From Achatina immaculata (lineage: Eukaryota; Mollusca; Gastropoda; Stylommatophora; Achatinidae): DNA of 64,000 nucleotides. Position numbers and translations under genes: made by a program. Under the pieces are notes generated by a model. The model saw only the letters and a list, made by a program, of their open reading frames with translations. It did not search any database and was not told the DNA's origin. The DNA is taken from positions 16,472,429 through 16,536,428 of the forward strand of contig CM019704.1 in NCBI GenBank assembly GCA_009760885.1, given 5' to 3'. Below, piece by piece: positions 11,138 through 22,420 of this stretch (position 1 is the stretch's first letter; every line of letters starts with the position of its first letter).

Positions 11138-11604
11138 TTACAAATGAATAGAAAGACATTTTTAAAAAACGTTCAGACGCAGTTGAGCCCTCTTGGAGTA
11201 GTGTTCCAAAGACCGTGGTGAAAGTTGGGGGGGGGGGGGGGGCGAACGACGAATAGGACTGGACGAGTAGTGAAGGAGGAAGCCCTTAATGATGCCAGTT
11301 AAGCTAACATAACCTCCTATGCGCCAGTGATTTTGATCTGCATTCAGGCTTGCTCCACTATGATCTTTTGGCCTGGCTGTAACAACTAGTCCCTGGCCAC
11401 GGTTGCCGTGTGAGGCTATTGACTTGTAAAGGAGGGCTGACGGTTTTATTTTTGGCTGTCATCCCCTCCCCCTTTGGTCTAGTTTGGTTCAATGATGACG
11501 CAGGAAAAGGGTCTAGTTTCCTTTAGGGATCATTCAGGACATGTAATCTGAATTATTATTGATCATTATATTGCTTCGGCTTCATTCCTTGGGTCTGGCG
11601 CTGC
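11138..11604. other. No gene; G run
   Basis: Unique-looking sequence after the LINE tail, with a run of about 16 G at 11227-11242. No supported ORF. Confidence 0.5.
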
Positions 11605-11606
11605 AA

Positions 11607-11718
11607 GGATGGCACATGCGTTTGAGTTCCAACATACTGGTTACTGGGCATGCGTTTGAGTTCCAACATACTGGTTACTGGGCATGCGTTTGAGTTCCAA
11701 CATACTGGTTACTGGGCA
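11607..11718. repeat. 34-bp minisatellite, 3 copies
   Basis: Three essentially identical copies of a 34-bp unit containing 'ATGCGTTTGAGTTCCAACAT' and ending 'GGTTACTG'. Confidence 0.9.
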
Positions 11719-11934
11719 AAGGATTCTGGAGAGAAACATACGAGATCTGTCCACTGAAACAACACAATCAGCAGATCAGTGGCTGTAGGCAGGCATTTCC
11801 AAACTAAAAGTTTTCACTTTTTAAAAGTGTTTATTTTGTAACTATTTCAGCAATATTTTCTGACGCCTTGCGTCACCACAAGAAAATGTGTTTAATCTTT
11901 AGCTTTGGGGGAAATGTTTACTCGAGTCATTTTT

Positions 11935-12385
11935 TTTTTAAAGGATGAAGACGCGCTTGCTTTGGGTCAAATATTTTTTTAAGAATAAGAAATGTTTACA
12001 TTCAGTTATCTATTTTTTTAATTGAAGAAATGTTTACTTTCAGTTATCTAATTTTTTTTTAAGAATAAGAAATGTTTACTTTCAGTTATCTATTGTTTTA
12101 AATGAAGAAATGTTTACTTTCAGTTATCTAATTTTTTTAAGAATAAGAAATGTTTACTTTCAGTTATCTATTTTTTTTTAAATGAAGAAACGTTTACTTT
12201 CAGTTATCTAATATTTTTTTAAGAATGAAGGAATGTTTACCTTCAGTCTTCGCATTTTCTAGCATGAAGAAATGTTTACTTCTTATATATACTCTTAATA
12301 GCTTGAAGAAATGTTTACTAATATATTGTCTTCTCTATCACGGAGAAATGTTTACTTTTAGACTTCCTCGTTAGAGCAGAGAATG
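11935..12385. repeat. Degenerate A+T-rich array around AGAAATGTTTACTTTCAG
   Basis: About ten copies of a unit of roughly 40-60 bp built on 'AAGAAATGTTTACTTTCAGT' separated by T runs. Copies in the middle are most alike; the edges are divergent, as expected for an array homogenised at its centre. Confidence 0.8.
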
Positions 12386-12544
12386 TTTAATTTCAATTTA
12401 TTATTCTATAACATGAAAAATTGCATCCTTTGTTCCATTTCAGATAGAAAATTGATTTTTTTTTCATTTTTGTTGTCTTAAATAGAATTGGAAAAGAAAT
12501 TTTTTTTTTAAAAAGTGTGTTTTTTTTTTTTTTCCTTTCTGCAG

Positions 12545-12805
12545 ATTTCTTCAGCAACCAAGTCTGTGACTCACCTCGGGCTCGTCTTAAGCGGAGCCGC
12601 CCACTGGAGAGACACGCCTGTCATAAGTCAGGCCCGAAGTAACAAGTTCAGCGGAGCAGACGGTCACATGACTCGAGGGAAATTCACAGAGATCGCTGTT
12701 GATTACTGGCAGCAACACTACCAATTATTGATTACAGGATCGAAGAATCGCCTTGCCCTGGCTGTGGTCACTGACCATCTTATTGACAGGTGGCTTGGTT
12801 CTTGA
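12545..12805 (+). CDS. Candidate 3'-terminal exon, unknown protein
   Basis: A strong acceptor-like signal (long T tract then 'CCTTTCTGCAG') ends at 12544. It is followed by an open frame of about 86 codons to a TGA at 12803-12805, starting 'ISSATKSVTHLGLVLSG' and ending 'HLIDRWLGS'. Base composition is higher in G+C than the flanks. I do not recognise a domain, and no donor site is needed if it is terminal. It could be a chance ORF after a polypyrimidine tract. Not linked to any other exon in the window. Confidence 0.25.
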   Translation: MSSATKSVTHLGLVLSGAAHWRDTPVISQARSNKFSGADGHMTRGKFTEIAVDYWQQHYQLLITGSKNRLALAVVTDHLIDRWLGS

Positions 12806-13137
12806 CCTCTCACAGGGATTTCAGTCTTGTTTTGTCAGGGTTTTTTGATCCACGACTGTGAACCAACAATCTATGACTAAGACATCTTGGAGGAGATATT
12901 CCTTTTTTTTCTGCTTGTTGGCATTTATAATTCCGTGACTGACTCACTAATGTCGGTGTGTGGCTGGGGTTCAACAAGATTCCAAACCCAACTCATAAAT
13001 TTCCTTTTCCTTTGACAACTTCTTTTGAAGACCATGAAAACGACCTTGCAAGAGAAAAGATTGGGCGGATGTGAAAGAATAGCGTGCCTGCGTGTGTGAG
13101 CCCGGGGGAGGGGGGAGGGGAAGAGAGAGAGAGTGAG
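12806..13137. other. No gene seen
   Basis: Unique-looking sequence between the candidate exon and a GA-containing array. Confidence 0.5.
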
Positions 13138-13464
13138 AGGATTATTGGAGAAATGGACAGAGTTATATCAGGAGACGACACATAGAGAGAGAGAGAATTA
13201 TTGGAGAAATGGACAGTTATATCAGGAGACGACAGAGAGAGAGAGAGAGAGAGGGGGGGGGGATTATTGGAGAAATGGACAGTTATATCAGGAGACGACA
13301 GAGAGACAGAGGGGATTATTGAAGAAATTGACAGTTATATCAGGAGACGACAGAGAGAGAGAGAGAGGGGATTATTGGAGAAATGGACAGTTATATCAGG
13401 AGACGACAGAGAGAGAGAGAGAGAGAGAGGGAATTACTGAAGAAATTGACAGTTATATCAGGAG

Positions 13465-13500
<36 letters not shown>

Positions 13501-13515
13501 AGAGAGAGAGAGACG
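13138..13515. repeat. Compound minisatellite with GA stretches, about 6 units
   Basis: Units of about 55-65 bp contain 'GAGAAATGGACAGTTATATC' and 'AGGAGACGACAGAGAGAG'; length variation lies in the GA stretch of each unit. Two units carry a variant 'GAAGAAATTGACAG'. A microsatellite nested within a minisatellite. Confidence 0.9.
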
Positions 13516-13942
13516 CCCCTAAAATAAAATGGCTAGTGGTCCCTTCATGCCGTGAAAGTTGCAGCATGAATAGCAAATTCACACCAGCAACTGCAGTCTT
13601 CCAGCATTCTCAGGCGCCCAGTCACATGTCCTTGATGAACGCTGAGGTCCAGCTTTGGTTGACAAAACCGTAAAATTTGGCCTAGATTGATCCTGGTGAT
13701 GTTGGCATATCTCTCTTTAATACTGGCGATACACCACTCTCTTTAGTACTAGTGATGTTGCCCTCTCTCTCTCTCTCTCTCTCTCTTTGGTACTGCTGAT
13801 GCCGGCATGTCTGTCTTTGATCCATCCATCCATCCATACGTCCATCCATACATCCATCCATCCATCCACCATCCATCCATTCATTTATTGTCCCTTCAGT
13901 GCCAAAACATGAAGGGCTGCTGATTAGCAAGATATTATAATT
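13516..13942. other. No gene; CT and CCAT microsatellites
   Basis: Contains (CT)n at 13763-13786 and (CCAT)n with variants at 13820-13882. A diverged duplicated phrase 'TGATGTTGGC/CTCTCTTTAGTACT' lies at 13695-13760. No supported gene. Confidence 0.6.
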
Positions 13943-14305
13943 TCTGTCGGCTCTTTGCTATTTTCCTGGCTGTCTGTCGGCCCTTTGCTATTTTCTTGGC
14001 TGTCTGTCGGCCCTTTGCTATTTTCTTGGCTGTCTGTCGGCCCCTTGTTATTTTCTTGGCTGTCTGTCGGCCCTTTGCTATTTTCCTGGCTGTCTGTCGG
14101 CCCGTTGCTATTTTCTTGGCTGTCTGTCGGCCCTTTGCTATTTTCTTGACTGTCTGTCGGCCTTTTGCTATTTTCTTGACTGTCTGTCGGCCCTTTGCTA
14201 TTTTCTTGACTGTCTGTCGGCCCTTTGCTATTTTCCTGACTGTCTGTCGGCCCTTTGCTATTTTCTTGACTGTCTGTCGGCCCTTTGCTATTTTCTTGGC
14301 TGTCT
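13943..14305 (-). repeat. 30-bp minisatellite derived from LINE family B coding sequence, about 12 copies
   Basis: On the minus strand each 30-bp unit reads in one frame as the decapeptide TAKKIAKGRQ. The first unit is joined directly to a LINE family B remnant (14306-14430) exactly where family B elsewhere encodes 'GLTWETAKK..KDR' or 'GLTWARAEKRAKGR'. I therefore infer that the array grew by tandem duplication of ten codons of the retrotransposon C-terminus. Copies differ by a few substitutions (TTGG/TTGA/CTGG variants). All frames stay open across the array because the period is divisible by three, so ORF length is not evidence of a gene. Confidence 0.85.
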
Positions 14306-14430
14306 CCCATGCCCTTCGTATACCAACATTTTCTCAGCGCTACGTATCCATGTCTCTTTGGGCCGACTCACGCATCTCTTGCCCTGTAAAGTTCACATCC
14401 AGTCTGTTCGTTGTAAGAATTCTTCATCCG
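14306..14430 (-). pseudogene. LINE family B C-terminal remnant joined to the 30-bp array
   Basis: Reverse-complemented, it contains remnants of 'RPKETW.RSAEKMLV' followed by 'GH.WETAKK', leading without a gap into the 30-bp array. Frames are shifted by small deletions relative to the copy at 662-951. The polymerase core is absent. Confidence 0.6.
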
Positions 14431-14659
14431 TTTCAGCAAATGTCATTAATATCGTTACTCGTATAATTATGAGTCGTCCCGTTTCTTACAATAAATTTTA
14501 ACAATATGTGAATCATTTAACACTGAAAGCACTTGAATGTGACGCCAAGACTGATAAAATAGAACACTACTAATATCAGGCCTCTTTACATAGTAAAAAA
14601 GGGCAGATTTGTTTCCATATTTGATCCTCCAATCTTTAAGGCAACAGCACCTTTGTTAA

Positions 14660-14660
<1 letters not shown>
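14431..14660. other. No gene seen
   Basis: A+T-rich unique-looking sequence. Confidence 0.5.

Positions 14661-14710
<50 letters not shown>
14661..14710. repeat. (AT)n microsatellite
   Basis: About 50 bases of pure AT dinucleotide. Confidence 0.95.
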
Positions 14711-14712
<2 letters not shown>

Positions 14713-15254
14713 CAAACAAAATCATTACCTTTATCCGGTGTAAATAGGGCTGATGGTGCCAAAGAATGTATTCATTACACAAACAGTGCAAACTAAAGAA
14801 TACAGAGTGCAAAGATGGCTTGTTTGTGTAAAAGAGAAGTTGATTTTCCCAGTTTAACCATAAAAATATCCCAGCTCAAAATCTGGGGCACTTTCGTCTT
14901 GGAAGACGGGTTCTGCAGTGGGCAGATGCTAGATGCCAAGCCTCGTTTTGCTGACAAGTTCCTCTCTTGATTGATTCTGCCTATGTTAACTTGACATAAT
15001 AAGCCACGGCAGCAGCAAGAAATGTTTGTATTGAATGAAAAGCCCAGCCTTCTTGATCTTATGTATTTTGTCCACAATTTCTCCCTCATCTGATTATGCG
15101 CCCGGGTGTAGAGTCGCTCCCTCGCGTAACGCGGTCTTTCGCCAGTTCTTCCTAGACCCAGAGAAAACTCAGGCATTAATAACTTCCGTGTACCTTTTGT
15201 ATCTCAATTTTAGTATACTGTAATATTACATCGAGAAGTTCTTCATATAATCTG
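14711..15254. other. No gene seen; a 127-codon minus-strand ORF without recognised domain
   Basis: The longest open frame (14793-15176, minus) has an even amino-acid mix but no recognisable motif and no convincing splice sites. I treat it as chance or unknown. Confidence 0.4.
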
Positions 15255-15885
15255 TTGGAAGCCTATCACAAGTTGCACATACAACACATCGCAAGCTGAG
15301 CATATAACCTACCACAAACTGGATAATACAGCCTACTAGAAGCTGGACATATAACCTACCACAAGCTGGATAATACAGCCTATTAGAAGCTGGACATATA
15401 ACCTACCACAAGCTGGACATATAATCTACCACAAGCTGGACATATAACCTACCACAAACTGGACATATAACCTACCACAAACTGGACATATAATCTATCA
15501 TAAGCTGGACATATAATCTATCACAAGCTGGACATATAATCTACCACAAGCTGGACATATAATCTACCACATACTGGACATATAATATACCACAAGCCAG
15601 ATATATTATCTACCACAAGCTGGACATATAATCTACCACAAGCAGGACATATAACACAAGCTGGACATGTAACCTACCAAAAGCTGGACATATAATCTAC
15701 CACAAGCTGGGCACATAATCTACCACAAGCTGGGCATATTACACATCAGAAGCTGGACATGTAGCCTACCAAAAGCTGGACATATAACACAAGCTGGACA
15801 TATAACACAAGCTGGACATATAACATATCAGAAGCTGGACATACAGCCTACTACAAACTGGACATATAACACAGTACAAGTTGTT
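15255..15885. repeat. 22-24-bp minisatellite, about 27 copies
   Basis: The unit is close to 'ACCACAAGCTGGACATATAA' plus 2-4 bases. Copies are individually diverged (AAACTGG, AGAAGCTGG, CATAAGCTGG), and some are shortened to 'CACAAGCTGGACATATAA'. An older, heterogeneous array. Confidence 0.95.
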
Positions 15886-16284
15886 ACATGTCCTAATTAT
15901 CTTCTCCTACAATGTTCATCTATAGTTAAAAACTAATATTAATTATCTGTTTGTTTTTTTATCTTTATGTTGTATTAAAAAGCAGTGAAACAAACAGGAG
16001 TCACAACTAAGTCTTCTTTGTGTCTGGGACATGACAGAACTACGCACTTACGAGAAATCTCGTATACTTTTATATGAAATATGAAACCGCTATTCTCTCG
16101 TCCATTACTTCATTTCGTGTTTCAAAGAATTCCAGCTTTCTTGAATCCTATTCCATTATTACAATTTACAAATTGACAATGATAAAACAACAGATAGTTG
16201 TTAAAGTCGACGATCGACACATCAATGAACAACTTTTATTAAGTACCACCATTTTGTAAACATAAATACATATTGGCAGAAAGC
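15886..16284. other. No gene seen
   Basis: A+T-rich unique-looking sequence with no supported ORF. Confidence 0.5.
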
Positions 16285-16346
16285 ACTCCCAAGTGGCCAG
16301 ATTTTGATGCGTCTGAGCGCATTTAGAAGATTTCTGATTACTATTT
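16285..16346 (+). repeat. Interspersed repeat fragment (pair with 43480-43540)
   Basis: 'CCCAAGTGGCCAGATTTTGA' followed by 'GCGCATTTAGAAGATT.CTGA' matches 'TCCAAGTGGCCAGATGTTGA' and 'GCGCATTTAGTAGATTCTGA' near 43490-43530. Both are in the same orientation. The family is not recognised. Confidence 0.65.
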
Positions 16347-16998
16347 GATCACAGACAGGATTCTCGTTGATGATATTGCCAACAGCGCTCGTTACACTGA
16401 TGCAGTTGGTGTCTGTATATTGAGGGGAAGGGAGAGGTAAGGTCTCGAGGCCAAATAAAATAAAATAAAAATCGACATTGAATGGAGACAAATTTGACAC
16501 ACAAAAAAGGAGGGGGAAAAAAAAGAATATTGTAATACTGCTCACTCTGTATTGATTACTCAAAGAGCGTCAAAATATCACCGAGCAACCGATTTAGCCT
16601 ACGAATGTGCTTTCTGGCAAGTGTGAACTAGAGCAGTGGATTCAGAGCTTCCGGGTGCTCTCTCTTGACAGGGATCAATAAGAAGATCAACACAATTGAA
16701 TGGGTTTTCTACTCCGTCACAGACTGGCTGAGTAATGGCTGCCACTCACGGACTCTCTTTCAAATGGTCAGCTGATTATTCACGTCTCGTGTCGCGCACG
16801 TGTACCATTATTCGCACTGTTTCCTCTCTCTCTCTCTCTCTTGGTTTAGAGAAGAGAATGAGTGAGCAAAAAAAAAAAAAAAGTAGCAATGCAGGATTTG
16901 ACTTTTGTACTGAAACTGCTCAACGATTCTTCCCAAAGCTGCGAAAAAGGAAGTTCAGAAATATTCAAAACAGTCTTCTCCTTATTCTCCTGCGTCTT
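16347..16998. other. No gene; CT and A runs
   Basis: Short CT tract near 16826 and A run at 16868-16881. A long ORF beginning at 16735 is open only because it runs into the trinucleotide tract downstream. Confidence 0.5.
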
Positions 16999-17028
16999 CT
17001 TCTTCTCCTTCTCATCCTCATCTTACTT

Positions 17029-17108
<80 letters not shown>

Positions 17109-17480
17109 ACTACTGCTACTACTATTTCTTCTTCTACTACTACTACTTCTTCTTCTACTACTACTACTTCTACTACTACTACTACTACTACTATTTCTTC
17201 TTCTTCTTCTTCTTCTACTACTACTACTACTATTTCTTCTTCTTCTACTACTACTACTATTTCTTCTTCTTCTACTACTACTACTACTACTACTACTATT
17301 TCTTCTTCTTCTACTACTACTACTACTATTTCTTCTTCTTCTACTACTACTACTATTACTACTATTTCTTCTTCTTCTTCTTCTACTACTACTACTACTT
17401 CTTCTTCTTCTTCTTCTACTACTACTACTAATTCTTCTTCTTCTACTACTACTACTATCACTTCTTTCTTCTTCTTATCT
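16999..17480. repeat. (CTA)n/(CTT)n trinucleotide tract
   Basis: About 480 bases of CTA, CTT and CTG triplets in alternating blocks, such as 'CTACTACTACTATTTCTTCT'. The 257-codon poly-Leu and 189-codon Tyr/Phe ORFs over it are artefacts of the triplet period. Confidence 0.95.
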
Positions 17481-17744
17481 TCCTAACTATTATTATCATT
17501 GTTATTAAACTGCTATTCAACGTCTGTGATAGAATGAAAGGTCAAAGATACCGCACAGAATGTCAGACTGACCTGGGTGGGTGTTTCTTCCACTATCTGG
17601 ACACGTTCATTTCTTTGTTTCCCCCCTTCATTCTTCTTTCTCTGGTCACTTAGAAATCTCTGGGGGGGGGGGGGCGCTTTTACTTTAACCAAATAGCCAC
17701 ACCTCAGACGACGACGGTTTTGATGTAGGCCAAACCGAAGTGAG
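17481..17744. other. No gene; G run
   Basis: Unique-looking sequence with about 12 G at 17660-17672. Confidence 0.5.
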
Positions 17745-17879
17745 AGGCCAACTCATCCTTTCTTGTCCTTCCAGTGTCCAAGGCATACGGTCCTTACCTG
17801 TCTTCTTGGCTGTCTCCCATGTCAGCCCTTTGTTTATCAGCATTTTCTCTGCTGTACGTCTCCGTGTCTCTCTGGGTCG

Positions 17880-17914
<35 letters not shown>

Positions 17915-17990
17915 GCTGTCCATGGTATGGATTCGTCTGCCATTCTCATAATGTGGGCCAATTCATTGCCACATTCTCCTTTCAATCATT
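17745..17990 (-). pseudogene. LINE family B C-terminal fragment with an internal (GA)n
   Basis: Reverse-complemented: 'HIMRMADESIPWTAL', then (GA)n, then 'RPRETRRRTAEKMLINKGL' and 'TWETAKKTGKDRMPW'. In the related copy at 662-951 the region now occupied by (GA)n encodes the purine-rich 'RWTPQGKRSKGRP' segment. The microsatellite (17881-17911) thus sits inside and replaces LINE coding sequence. Non-functional. Confidence 0.8.
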
Positions 17991-18234
17991 GTTGACAGCG
18001 TGTCATGTCGGTCTCTCTTAATAAGAAATAATTACGTGTGATATACGGGCAGAACACCCCTTTAATCTTACGTAGACACGTGGTCTGGAAGGTGTCAAGT
18101 GTACGTGCAGCTGTCTATGTCATTCTCCAGCACTAGCTCCCACATGCTAAAGACACTTAAAACATTGAAAACACAAACTAGGCAAAGATTAGACAGCCTA
18201 ACTTATATTGTAAAAACGCAGCCTCGCTAAGGTC
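17991..18234. other. No gene seen
   Basis: Unique-looking sequence leading into the long array. Confidence 0.5.
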
Positions 18235-19165
18235 TTATAGTAGCTTAACTAAAAGGTTAATAGGCATGCCTAACTAAAAAGCTATCTAGGCGAGCCTAAC
18301 TGAAAGGCTATCGAGGCAAACTTAACTAAAAGACTATCTAGGCAAGTCTAACTAAACGGCTGTCTAGGTAATCCTAACTGAAAGGCTAACTAGCCAAGCC
18401 CAACTAGAAAAAAGCTATCTAGACAAGCCTAAATAAAAATCTATCTAAGCAGGTCTAAATACAAAGCTATCGTGCAAGCCTAAATAAAAAAGCATCTACG
18501 CAAGTCTAAATAAAAAGCTATCTACGCAAGATTATATAAAAAGCTATCTACGCAAGTCTAAATAAAAAGCTATCTACGCAAGTCTAAATAAAAAGCTATC
18601 TACGCAAGTCTAAATAAAAAGCTATCCACGCAAGTCTAAATAAAAAGCTATCTACGCAAGTCTAAATAAAAAAGCATCTACGCAAGTCTAAATAAAAAGC
18701 TATCTACGCAAGCCTAAATAAAAATCTATCTAAGCAGGTCTAAATACAAAGCTATCGTGCAAGCCTAAATAAAAAAGCATCTACGCAAGTCTAAACAAAA
18801 AGCTATCTACGCAAGTTCAAATAAAAAGCTATCTACGCAAGTCTAAATAAAAAGCTATCTACGCAAGCCTAAATAAAAAGCTATCTATGCAAGTCTAAAT
18901 AAAAAGGCTATCTACGCAAGTCTAAATAAAAAGGCTATCTACGCAACTCTAAATAAAAAGATATCTACGCAAGTCTAAATAAAAAGGCTATCTACGCAAG
19001 TCTAAATAAAAAGCTACCTAGGAAAGTCTAAATAAAAAGCTGTCTAGGCAAAGTCTAAAAAAAATAAGCTATCTAAGTAACCCTAACTAAAAGATTAACT
19101 AGACAAACCTAACTAAAAAGCTAACTAGACAAACTTAATTAAATAAAAAGCTAACTAATCCTATG
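18235..19165. repeat. 26-bp minisatellite, roughly 35 copies
   Basis: The unit is 'CTATCTACGCAAGTCTAAAT' plus AAAAAG. Edges (18235-18470 and 19010-19165) carry diverged 'CTAGGCAAGCCTAACTAAAAG' forms; the core is uniform. A block of about 110 bases around 18415-18520 recurs near 18710-18800 (it shares AATCTATCTAAGCAGGTC), evidence of block duplication inside the array. One of the longest arrays in the window. Confidence 0.95.
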
Positions 19166-19719
19166 CACCTGCAGTCTCACCAAGAACTTAGAGAAACACT
19201 GACTCTGCATCACAGATGTGTCGTAAACATTCCCAGTTTCATACTTCAGTCTCAAAAGCCGTTAGACGTTAAGAGATCTTATTTCTCGATTCTTCGGTGT
19301 AGTGAGAGAGATCTTGGATGTGCCAGGTCCTGAATTTCCGTCCCATTTTAAAATCTTTTTTTTTTTTAGAGACCAATCATGTTTGCATTTTAAAAAAAGG
19401 GAAATTAAAAAAAAAAATAACAGCATGAAACCCTCGTGCAACTTCCACTCAGGTAACAAAGTACAAAGTGCAGTGGGCCCTTAGAAGTCGAACACAATCC
19501 GTTCCGGGAGGCCGTTCAACTTTGAAATTGTTCGACATTCAAGTTTAAGTTCCGCATAAGAAATAATGTAAACTGAACGAATCTGTTCCAGACCCCCAAA
19601 ACTTACCCAGTATAAGGCAATTTAAGTACAAATATTGGTTATTTAAACCTGCATAATAAAGGGTACACATAACGTCATTGTCATGGAGGCAACATGAAAC
19701 TGACAATGCAGTATCTTAC
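19166..19719. other. No gene seen
   Basis: Unique-looking sequence with short A/T runs. Phrases such as 'TTCGACATTCAAG' and 'TTCCAGTTTCAAACTGG' recur here and near 20550-20650, hinting at a diverged dispersed repeat in opposite orientation. Confidence 0.4.
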
Positions 19720-19785
19720 ATTTATCCACTAGCTTACATTTATCCACTACCATACATTTATCCAGTACCTTATATTTATCCAAAT
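19720..19785. repeat. 18-bp minisatellite, 4 copies
   Basis: Four copies of 'TTACATTTATCCACTACC' with small changes. Confidence 0.85.
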
Positions 19786-19849
19786 CATCAAAAGTTTTTC
19801 TACTTTTTCCACTGCGTGGGATCTTTTACTGGTAAGGGATTTTATCTCT

Positions 19850-20245
19850 TGCCGCCACATTAGCCGTTTAAAAAAAATGCCTTCCTTCCTCTTTACTATG
19901 GTGGTTATTGCCACATTAGCCGTTTTAAAAAATGTCTTCCTTCCACTTTACTATGGTGGTTATTACCGCATTAGCCGTTTTAAAAAATGTCTTCCTTCCA
20001 CTTTACTATGGTGGTTATTACAGCATTAGCCGTTTTAAAAACAATGCCTTCCTTCCTCTTTACTGTGGCGGTTATTGCCACATAAGCCGTTTAAAAAGAA
20101 TGCCTTCCTTCCTCTTTACTATGGTAGTTATTGCCACATTAGCCGTTTTTTAAAAAATGCCTTCCTTCTTCTTTACTATGGTGGTTATTGCCACATTAGC
20201 CGTTTAAAAATTCCTTACTACCTCTTTACTATGGTGGCTATTGAC
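19850..20245. repeat. About 58-60-bp minisatellite, about 7 copies
   Basis: The unit contains 'TTGCCACATTAGCCGTTTTA' and 'CTTTACTATGGTGGTTATT'. Copies differ in the length of the A run and by single substitutions. Confidence 0.95.
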
Positions 20246-21402
20246 GACTTAGCCATCACTTATTAAACAGCCAGCTCCGATACCTGTGTATCACTTTCCC
20301 ATTTTGTGACAAGTTCCTTTTTTCAGTTCTATCGTGATCATTGCATTCTTCCTCTTAGGCTTCTCAGCACTGCTAACTTTCCTTGTTGCCATCATGAATG
20401 TGTCAGTTTAACGATAACATAAAAAGAAAATCCAAGGAAATCGCGATAAGAACACACACTGAAATTTGGTAGATGCTTACTGAACCGAGGTCGAGTGATA
20501 ACTGAGCACGTGATTCTTTGTTTTCGTTCGGGTGGCTGGGTTTTGTTTTGTTCGACTTTCGAAATTTTGTTCCAGTTTCAAACTGGATTTTCTTCCAGTT
20601 TTTTGTTCCGAGTTTCAAGCTCTTCGAATTTCAAACCGTTCCACTTTCGAAGGTCCGCTGTACTCATTTCTCTTATCAGCTGAAGTACAAAGCACTTGGT
20701 GATTTCTTTCAGTTAAAAAAAAAAACAGAGGAATTTTAAAAATAAATAAATGAGATGACAGCTGCGGTGAAACTGGTTCTAGTTCCCTTTGTGATCACCC
20801 CTTTACAACATTTCTCAGCCAATCACTGCCTTTCACTTCGTGCTCTACTACGTCTATCTGGGCGCATTTTGTGCCCGACTTTCTTACTAGGAGAAGATCA
20901 TAAAGCTAAGGACATATTTGTTATTTGTTGTGTTCTTTTTGCATGTGATTCTTGAGAATGCTTTTTTCCGAGATATTGTATTGTTGTATGTTCTTCATTT
21001 GTATGTACTCATCTTGCTTGCTGCCTTTCTTGATTCTGCTCACTTTCCTCAATCTGTGTGTTTATGTGTTTGTGTGTATGCATAAAACGGAACCATTCAC
21101 CCATCTATTTTTAAAAAAAGTAAGCAAAAAATGCAATTAAATGACACTTTTGTTCGGCATATTGTCCAAACTCTAGGGCACTATATATATATATATATAA
21201 CCTACAGAACTGACTTAACGGAAAGCAAGCAGAGAGAATAGATTCGACAGAAAACAAAGCTTTGACATAAAATAAAAAGAAATCTTAGCGGGAGTTTTAG
21301 CTAGGAAAAAAAATCTTGTTAACATTTCTCTGTTTGCTCTTTCTTTTTAAAATACAAAACATCTCAGATCGTTTCGCCGAATTCCGTTAAATTCTGGCCC
21401 TC
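20246..21402. other. No gene seen; short AT tract
   Basis: No supported gene in about 1.15 kb. A short AT tract lies at 21181-21200. 'TTTCGAAATTTTGTTCCAGT' near 20558 belongs to the diverged Tyr/Phe-rich ORF on the plus strand, which has no recognisable domain. Confidence 0.5.
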
Positions 21403-21423
21403 CCCCCCCCCCCCCCCCCCCCG
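21402..21423. repeat. Poly-C run of about 20
   Basis: An uninterrupted C tract, one of several unusually long C or G homopolymers in the window. Confidence 0.9.
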
Positions 21424-21607
21424 GCAAACGCCCGGACATCAACGGGGAACGTTTTATGTCGCTCGGCCATGATCCGCCATTGATTGCTGGTGGAGGCACG
21501 ACATACAACGTCGTACAACTTGTCGAGTAGTAACCACTGACGGCTGTTTGTGGAAGAAACAGATCGCTTGATGGCTACAGTAATTTAGACAGTAGTCATT
21601 GACTATA

Positions 21608-21678
21608 GTGCTGGCGTGAGTACCGCAACTTGGTAAACATATTCAGATCCAGGATTCGATCACTTTTTTTTTTTTTGG
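21608..21678 (+). repeat. Possible degenerate tRNA-like (SINE) segment
   Basis: 'TGGCGTGAGTACCGC' resembles an internal A box and 'AGGATTCGATCAC' a weak B box about 40 bases on, followed by a T12 run that would terminate RNA polymerase III. No convincing cloverleaf can be drawn by eye, so this may be coincidence. Confidence 0.2.
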
Positions 21679-21689
21679 CTTTTCTTCAA

Positions 21690-22040
21690 CGCCCTTTCCA
21701 TGATCGGCAAATTAACACTGGCTCGAATGACTCGTTCGGTAAACTTAACGGCGACAAGGGATTGTGAGGGTCTGGACTTTGTGTTATATTGCCTATCACT
21801 TGTGCTTTCAGTCCTGCAATAAATGTTCTCTTATGGTAATGAAGGCAAGCAGACAGTTGTGTCCCTTGTGAGTTTTTTTCAGTATAGTGATCTGCGCGCT
21901 TGCTCTTTGCTCTTCTACCGAGGAATGTCATCATTTTCATTACCCCAGCTGGATGTTTTATAAGACAACAATGATGTATTCTATAGAGTCGGAGAAGATA
22001 GAACATAGAACTACAGTAAAGCTAAAGAAGAGAGGCAAAT
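21690..22040. other. No gene seen
   Basis: Unique-looking sequence; the minus-strand ORF over it has no recognised features. Confidence 0.45.
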
Positions 22041-22420
22041 ATCAGTTTAGAGAGGGGGGATGACAGATGACGTAGACAAAGATAGAGGAAGGAATAGAGA
22101 GAAAGAGAGGAGAGAGCGAGAGAAAGAAGAGAGATGAAAATGGGAAGATGGAGAGCTAGAGAGAACAGCGAGAAGCGAGACAGAGAAGTGAAAAAAAGAG
22201 AATGAAAAGAGAGAGAGAAATGAGGGAGGGAAGAGAGACGGTGAAGAGAGAGAAGGAACGAATAAACTTTAAGAATAAATTTTAAGAGGGTGAGGAACTT
22301 GGCATGCGGGGGGGGGGGGGGGGGGTGGGAGTTAGCAGGAGGGAATGTATGAGAGAGAGAGAGAACAGAATCAGAAGAAGAAGAAGAAGAAGAGAAAGAA
22401 AGGTATTCGGAACCGAACAC
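22041..22420. repeat. GA-rich low-complexity tract with a G run
   Basis: Purine-rich DNA with GAGA-type motifs, a run of about 16 G at 22309-22325 and an (AGA)n tract near 22375-22395. Confidence 0.85.

Noticed and set aside
16735..17508. 257-codon ORF with a long poly-leucine run
   Set aside because: Produced entirely by the CTA/CTT trinucleotide tract; all frames and both strands are equally open.
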